From Chryseobacterium pennipullorum (lineage in GTDB: Bacteria; Bacteroidota; Bacteroidia; Flavobacteriales; Weeksellaceae), in the NCBI RefSeq assembly GCF_003384725.1, contig NZ_QNVV01000003.1, positions 62,001 to 126,000 of the forward strand: a stretch of 64,000 nt of DNA, in the 5' to 3' direction. The notes under the pieces were generated by a model. The model saw nothing but the letters and a program-made list of their open reading frames with translations, was not told the DNA's origin and did not search any database. The position numbers and the translations under genes are program-made. Below are positions 61,943 to 64,000 of this stretch, piece by piece (positions within the stretch are counted from its first letter, which is position 1; the number at the start of each line of letters is the position of its first letter).

Positions 61943-63760
61943 ATGTTTAACATAGAAACGTTAAGGTCAAAATCCGTAACGGAACTGACTAAAATCTTAA
62001 AGGATTTAGGCGTTAAAGTTGCAAGAACCAGCAATGAGAATGATAAGATCTTTGCTATTCTTGACTTTCAGGCTTCTAACCCTAAAGTTGCAAAAGATTA
62101 TTTCAACGCCACAGAAACTACCAGTGTGAATACTGAAGAGGCTCCAGCAGAAAAACCTGCTAAAGCCCCTGTAAAAAAAGCTGCCCCAAAGAAAACGGCA
62201 GCGAGGCCAAAAGCAATCGTAAAGACACCGGCAGAAACAAAAACAGAGGAAAAAGTTGAAGAAAAGGAGGTCGTTTCTGAAGAAATAAAACCGGTAGAGC
62301 CACAGGCTGAAGCAGAAGTACCTGCAGAAGAAATAGCTTCAACAGCAACGGCCAAAAAGAAAAGAAAAAGGGTTCCTGCCAATACCGGTAATACAGACGT
62401 CATCCAGGAAAAACCTGAAGCTCCCAAAAACACAGAACCTCAAGAGCCTGCCCAGGCTGAAGAAAAGCCTAGCAATCCCCAACCACAACAGGCTAACAGA
62501 TCCCCAAAAGGACACAACAACCCGCAGAACAGCGGAAACCAGCATAAAAATCAACATCAGAACCAACACCAGAATCAGAATCAAAATCAGAACCGACATT
62601 CTGAAAAGTCAGAAGACCATTCTGACCACAGAAAAGAATTCAATTTTGATGGTATGGTGAGCATTGAAGGGGTGTTGGAAATATTACCGGATAACTACGG
62701 TTTCCTTCGTTCTTCTGATTTCAGCTACATCTCCTCTCCTGATGATGTGTATGTTTCTACAGCACAAATCAGAAATTTTGGACTAAAAACCGGAGATACC
62801 GTAAAAGGAATTGTAAGGCTTCCAAAAGAAGGAGAGAAATATTTTTCTTTATTAAAACCTACAGAGGTAAACGGACGTGATCTTGCATTCATCAAAGACC
62901 GTGTGGCCTTTGAATATCTTACGCCACTTTTCCCTGAAGAGAAATTTAATCTTGCGGGAAGCGGATCTACAGTATCTACAAGAATTGTCGATTTGTTTGC
63001 ACCTATAGGAAAAGGACAGAGAGCAATGATTGTTGCCCAGCCTAAAACAGGTAAGACAATGTTACTTAAAGATATTGCAAATTCTATTGCAGCGAATCAT
63101 CCGGAAGTCTATATGATGGTTCTTCTTATCGATGAACGTCCGGAGGAGGTTACCGATATGGAAAGAAGCGTAAATGCAGAAGTTATTGCCTCTACATTTG
63201 ACGAAGCTGCTGAAAAACATGTAAAAGTAGCCAACCTTGTTCTTGCTAAAGCACAGAGAATGGTGGAATGCGGACATGATGTGGTGATTCTTCTGGACTC
63301 TATTACCCGACTGGCAAGAGCGTACAATACGGTAACTCCAGCTTCAGGTAAAGTGCTTTCCGGAGGGGTAGATGCCAATGCACTTCACAAACCGAAAAGA
63401 TTCTTCGGAGCTGCCAGAAAGATTGAAGGAGGTGGTTCCCTGACGATTATTGCTACGGCACTTATCGATACAGGTTCCAAAATGGACGAAGTGATCTTTG
63501 AAGAATTCAAAGGGACAGGTAATATGGAACTTCAGCTGGATAGAAAGATTGCCAACAGAAGAATTTATCCTGCGATTGACCTCGTCTCTTCAAGCACCCG
63601 TAGAGATGATCTTCTTTTAGATGAAGTGACTTCCCAGAGAATGTGGATTTTCAGAAAATATCTTTCTGAAATGAATCCGGTGGAGGCCATGGAATTTGTA
63701 GATAAAAACATCAAAGGAACCCTGAACAATGAAGAGTTCCTGATGTCTATGAATAAATAA
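61943..63760 (+). CDS. rho: Transcription termination factor Rho with long disordered insertion
   Basis: 605 residues, against about 420 in E. coli. The N-terminal Rho_N helix domain (about 1-50, [20 protein letters not shown]) is separated from the RNA-binding domain (about 232-300, [20 protein letters not shown]) by ~180 residues of low-complexity Lys/Glu/Pro/Ala-rich sequence that turns Gln/Asn/His-rich ([17 protein letters not shown]). The ATPase domain has Walker A QPKTGKTM (about 366-373), [27 protein letters not shown] and the C-terminal [17 protein letters not shown]. Such insertions are known in Bacteroidota; in Bacteroides the disordered part was reported to drive phase separation. 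Confidence 0.96.
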   Translation: MFNIETLRSKSVTELTKILKDLGVKVARTSNENDKIFAILDFQASNPKVAKDYFNATETTSVNTEEAPAEKPAKAPVKKAAPKKTAARPKAIVKTPAETKTEEKVEEKEVVSEEIKPVEPQAEAEVPAEEIASTATAKKKRKRVPANTGNTDVIQEKPEAPKNTEPQEPAQAEEKPSNPQPQQANRSPKGHNNPQNSGNQHKNQHQNQHQNQNQNQNRHSEKSEDHSDHRKEFNFDGMVSIEGVLEILPDNYGFLRSSDFSYISSPDDVYVSTAQIRNFGLKTGDTVKGIVRLPKEGEKYFSLLKPTEVNGRDLAFIKDRVAFEYLTPLFPEEKFNLAGSGSTVSTRIVDLFAPIGKGQRAMIVAQPKTGKTMLLKDIANSIAANHPEVYMMVLLIDERPEEVTDMERSVNAEVIASTFDEAAEKHVKVANLVLAKAQRMVECGHDVVILLDSITRLARAYNTVTPASGKVLSGGVDANALHKPKRFFGAARKIEGGGSLTIIATALIDTGSKMDEVIFEEFKGTGNMELQLDRKIANRRIYPAIDLVSSSTRRDDLLLDEVTSQRMWIFRKYLSEMNPVEAMEFVDKNIKGTLNNEEFLMSMNK

Positions 63761-63779
63761 ATTAATTTAATTGACAATA

Positions 63780-63844
63780 CCGGACTTCTATACTTTGAAA
63801 TAAGGATGCAGCAAATCCTCAAAGTTATAGAAGCCCGGTTTTTT
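63780..63844 (+). terminator. rho terminator embedded in the 3' end of dapB
   Basis: The left arm 63780-63798 and right arm 63819-63838 pair along ~19 bases with one mismatch and one bulge (CTTCTATA/TATAGAAG at its core). An inner GGAT/ATCC pair and TTTTTT follow. The convergent dapB stop codon (63788-63790) lies inside the left arm, so the same bases code for the DapB C-terminus on the other strand. Confidence 0.85.
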
Positions 63845-64000
63845 ATTAACCAAATGTTCCGCGGCAAACAATGCTCCATTACCAAAAGCATCCCTTGAAA
63901 TAGATTCATGAATCAGCCTGACCGTCTGGAAGGGAAATCCGAAGATAATTTCATGTTTTCCCACAATTCCACCGGCTCTGATGGTATTGATCTTTTCATC
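63788..64000 (-). CDS. dapB: 4-hydroxy-tetrahydrodipicolinate reductase, C-terminal part only
   Basis: The minus strand is open from the right edge to a TAG at 63788-63790, giving 71 residues of a C-terminus. RAGGIVGKHEIIFGFPFQTV, LIHESISRDAFGNGALFAAE and GFYNFEDLL match the end of DapB, where the catalytic domain's G-x-H-x-x-x-F segment and the RxxFxxGAL helix are conserved. DapB reduces dihydrodipicolinate in lysine/diaminopimelate synthesis. The N-terminal NAD(P)H-binding part lies outside the window. The end of the gene forms the rho terminator on the opposite strand. Confidence 0.85.
   Translation of the reverse strand, partial: DEKINTIRAGGIVGKHEIIFGFPFQTVRLIHESISRDAFGNGALFAAEHLVNKKPGFYNFEDLLHPYFKV

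Noticed and set aside
62098..62599. Leu/Phe/Val-rich minus-strand frames across the Rho insertion
   Set aside because: They look like membrane proteins only because they are the reverse complement of Lys/Glu/Gln/Asn-rich coding sequence.
62530..62600. Short tandem repeat of CAgAAcCAa-type units, considered as a CRISPR or regulatory array
   Set aside because: It is in-frame low-complexity coding for the Gln/Asn/His tract of Rho, with no spacers.
1..64000. tRNA, rRNA, CRISPR arrays, intact IS transposases or integrases
   Set aside because: None was recognised by eye in intergenic regions or among the coding frames. A tRNAscan/Infernal run would be needed to exclude small RNAs.

Overview
The window looks like a chromosome segment of a Bacteroidota member of class Flavobacteriia, most likely Chryseobacterium or a close relative in Weeksellaceae. 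This is inferred from the low-GC sequence, SusC/SusD and type IX secretion (T9SS) C-terminal domains, promoter boxes of the TAnnTTTG type, A-rich start regions in place of strong Shine-Dalgarno sites, and flavobacterial gene orders (rsfS-ftsH-LUD-cdsA-psd, DUF4271-hemD, DUF4293/rho). No rRNA, tRNA, CRISPR array or intact insertion sequence was seen.

Region 1 (1-30.1 kb) is a polysaccharide utilization locus for high-mannose N-glycans. The plus strand carries two AraC-type regulators (one cut by the left edge), a SusC/SusD pair, an MFS carrier, a GH130 mannosyl-GlcNAc phosphorylase, GH92 and GH125 alpha-mannosidases, a secreted Endo H/F1-like GH18 endoglycosidase with a T9SS domain, a ROK kinase, a second GH92, a cupin phosphomannose isomerase and a GH97 alpha-glucosidase. 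A facing minus-strand operon carries a GntR/UTRA regulator, a GH38 alpha-mannosidase, a second ROK kinase, a fused type I phosphomannose isomerase and a sugar-porter MFS. The inferred flow is: GH18 cuts the chitobiose core outside the cell, SusCD imports the glycan, periplasmic GH92/GH125/GH38 enzymes (with GH97) strip mannose and possibly glucose, MFS carriers move the products inward, GH130 phosphorolyses the Man-GlcNAc core, and kinases plus isomerases feed fructose-6-phosphate.

Region 2 (30.1-32.6 kb) is a small accessory cluster: a short lipoprotein, a small membrane protein in an overlapping frame, a small acidic protein, and an HTH repressor divergent from a small protein across a perfect 14-bp palindrome.

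Region 3 (32.6-38.9 kb) holds a metal-handling set on the minus strand (a TonB receptor with two N-terminal HMA domains, a Cys-rich small exported protein, and a lipoprotein with three HGQPGH-type repeats) followed by an RprXY-like two-component system.

Region 4 (39-54.4 kb) is mostly housekeeping: an AHSA1-like protein, oligopeptidase B, a T9SS cargo protein, hemD, a dolichol-phosphate-mannose-synthase-like GT2, tgt, an LptF/G permease, birA, rsfS, ftsH, a LUD protein, cdsA and psd.

Region 5 (54.4-57.9 kb) pairs a membrane-anchored LuxR-type regulator with a 600-aa secreted protein. Their upstream regions share a CGTGAGTA motif exactly 43 nt before a TAATTTTGC promoter box, which suggests co-regulation. 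Region 6 (57.9-64 kb) carries a DUF1801 protein, an MsbA-like ABC exporter, an M28 peptidase, a DUF4293 protein, Rho with a long disordered insertion, and the 3' end of dapB. The rho terminator hairpin lies inside the end of dapB.
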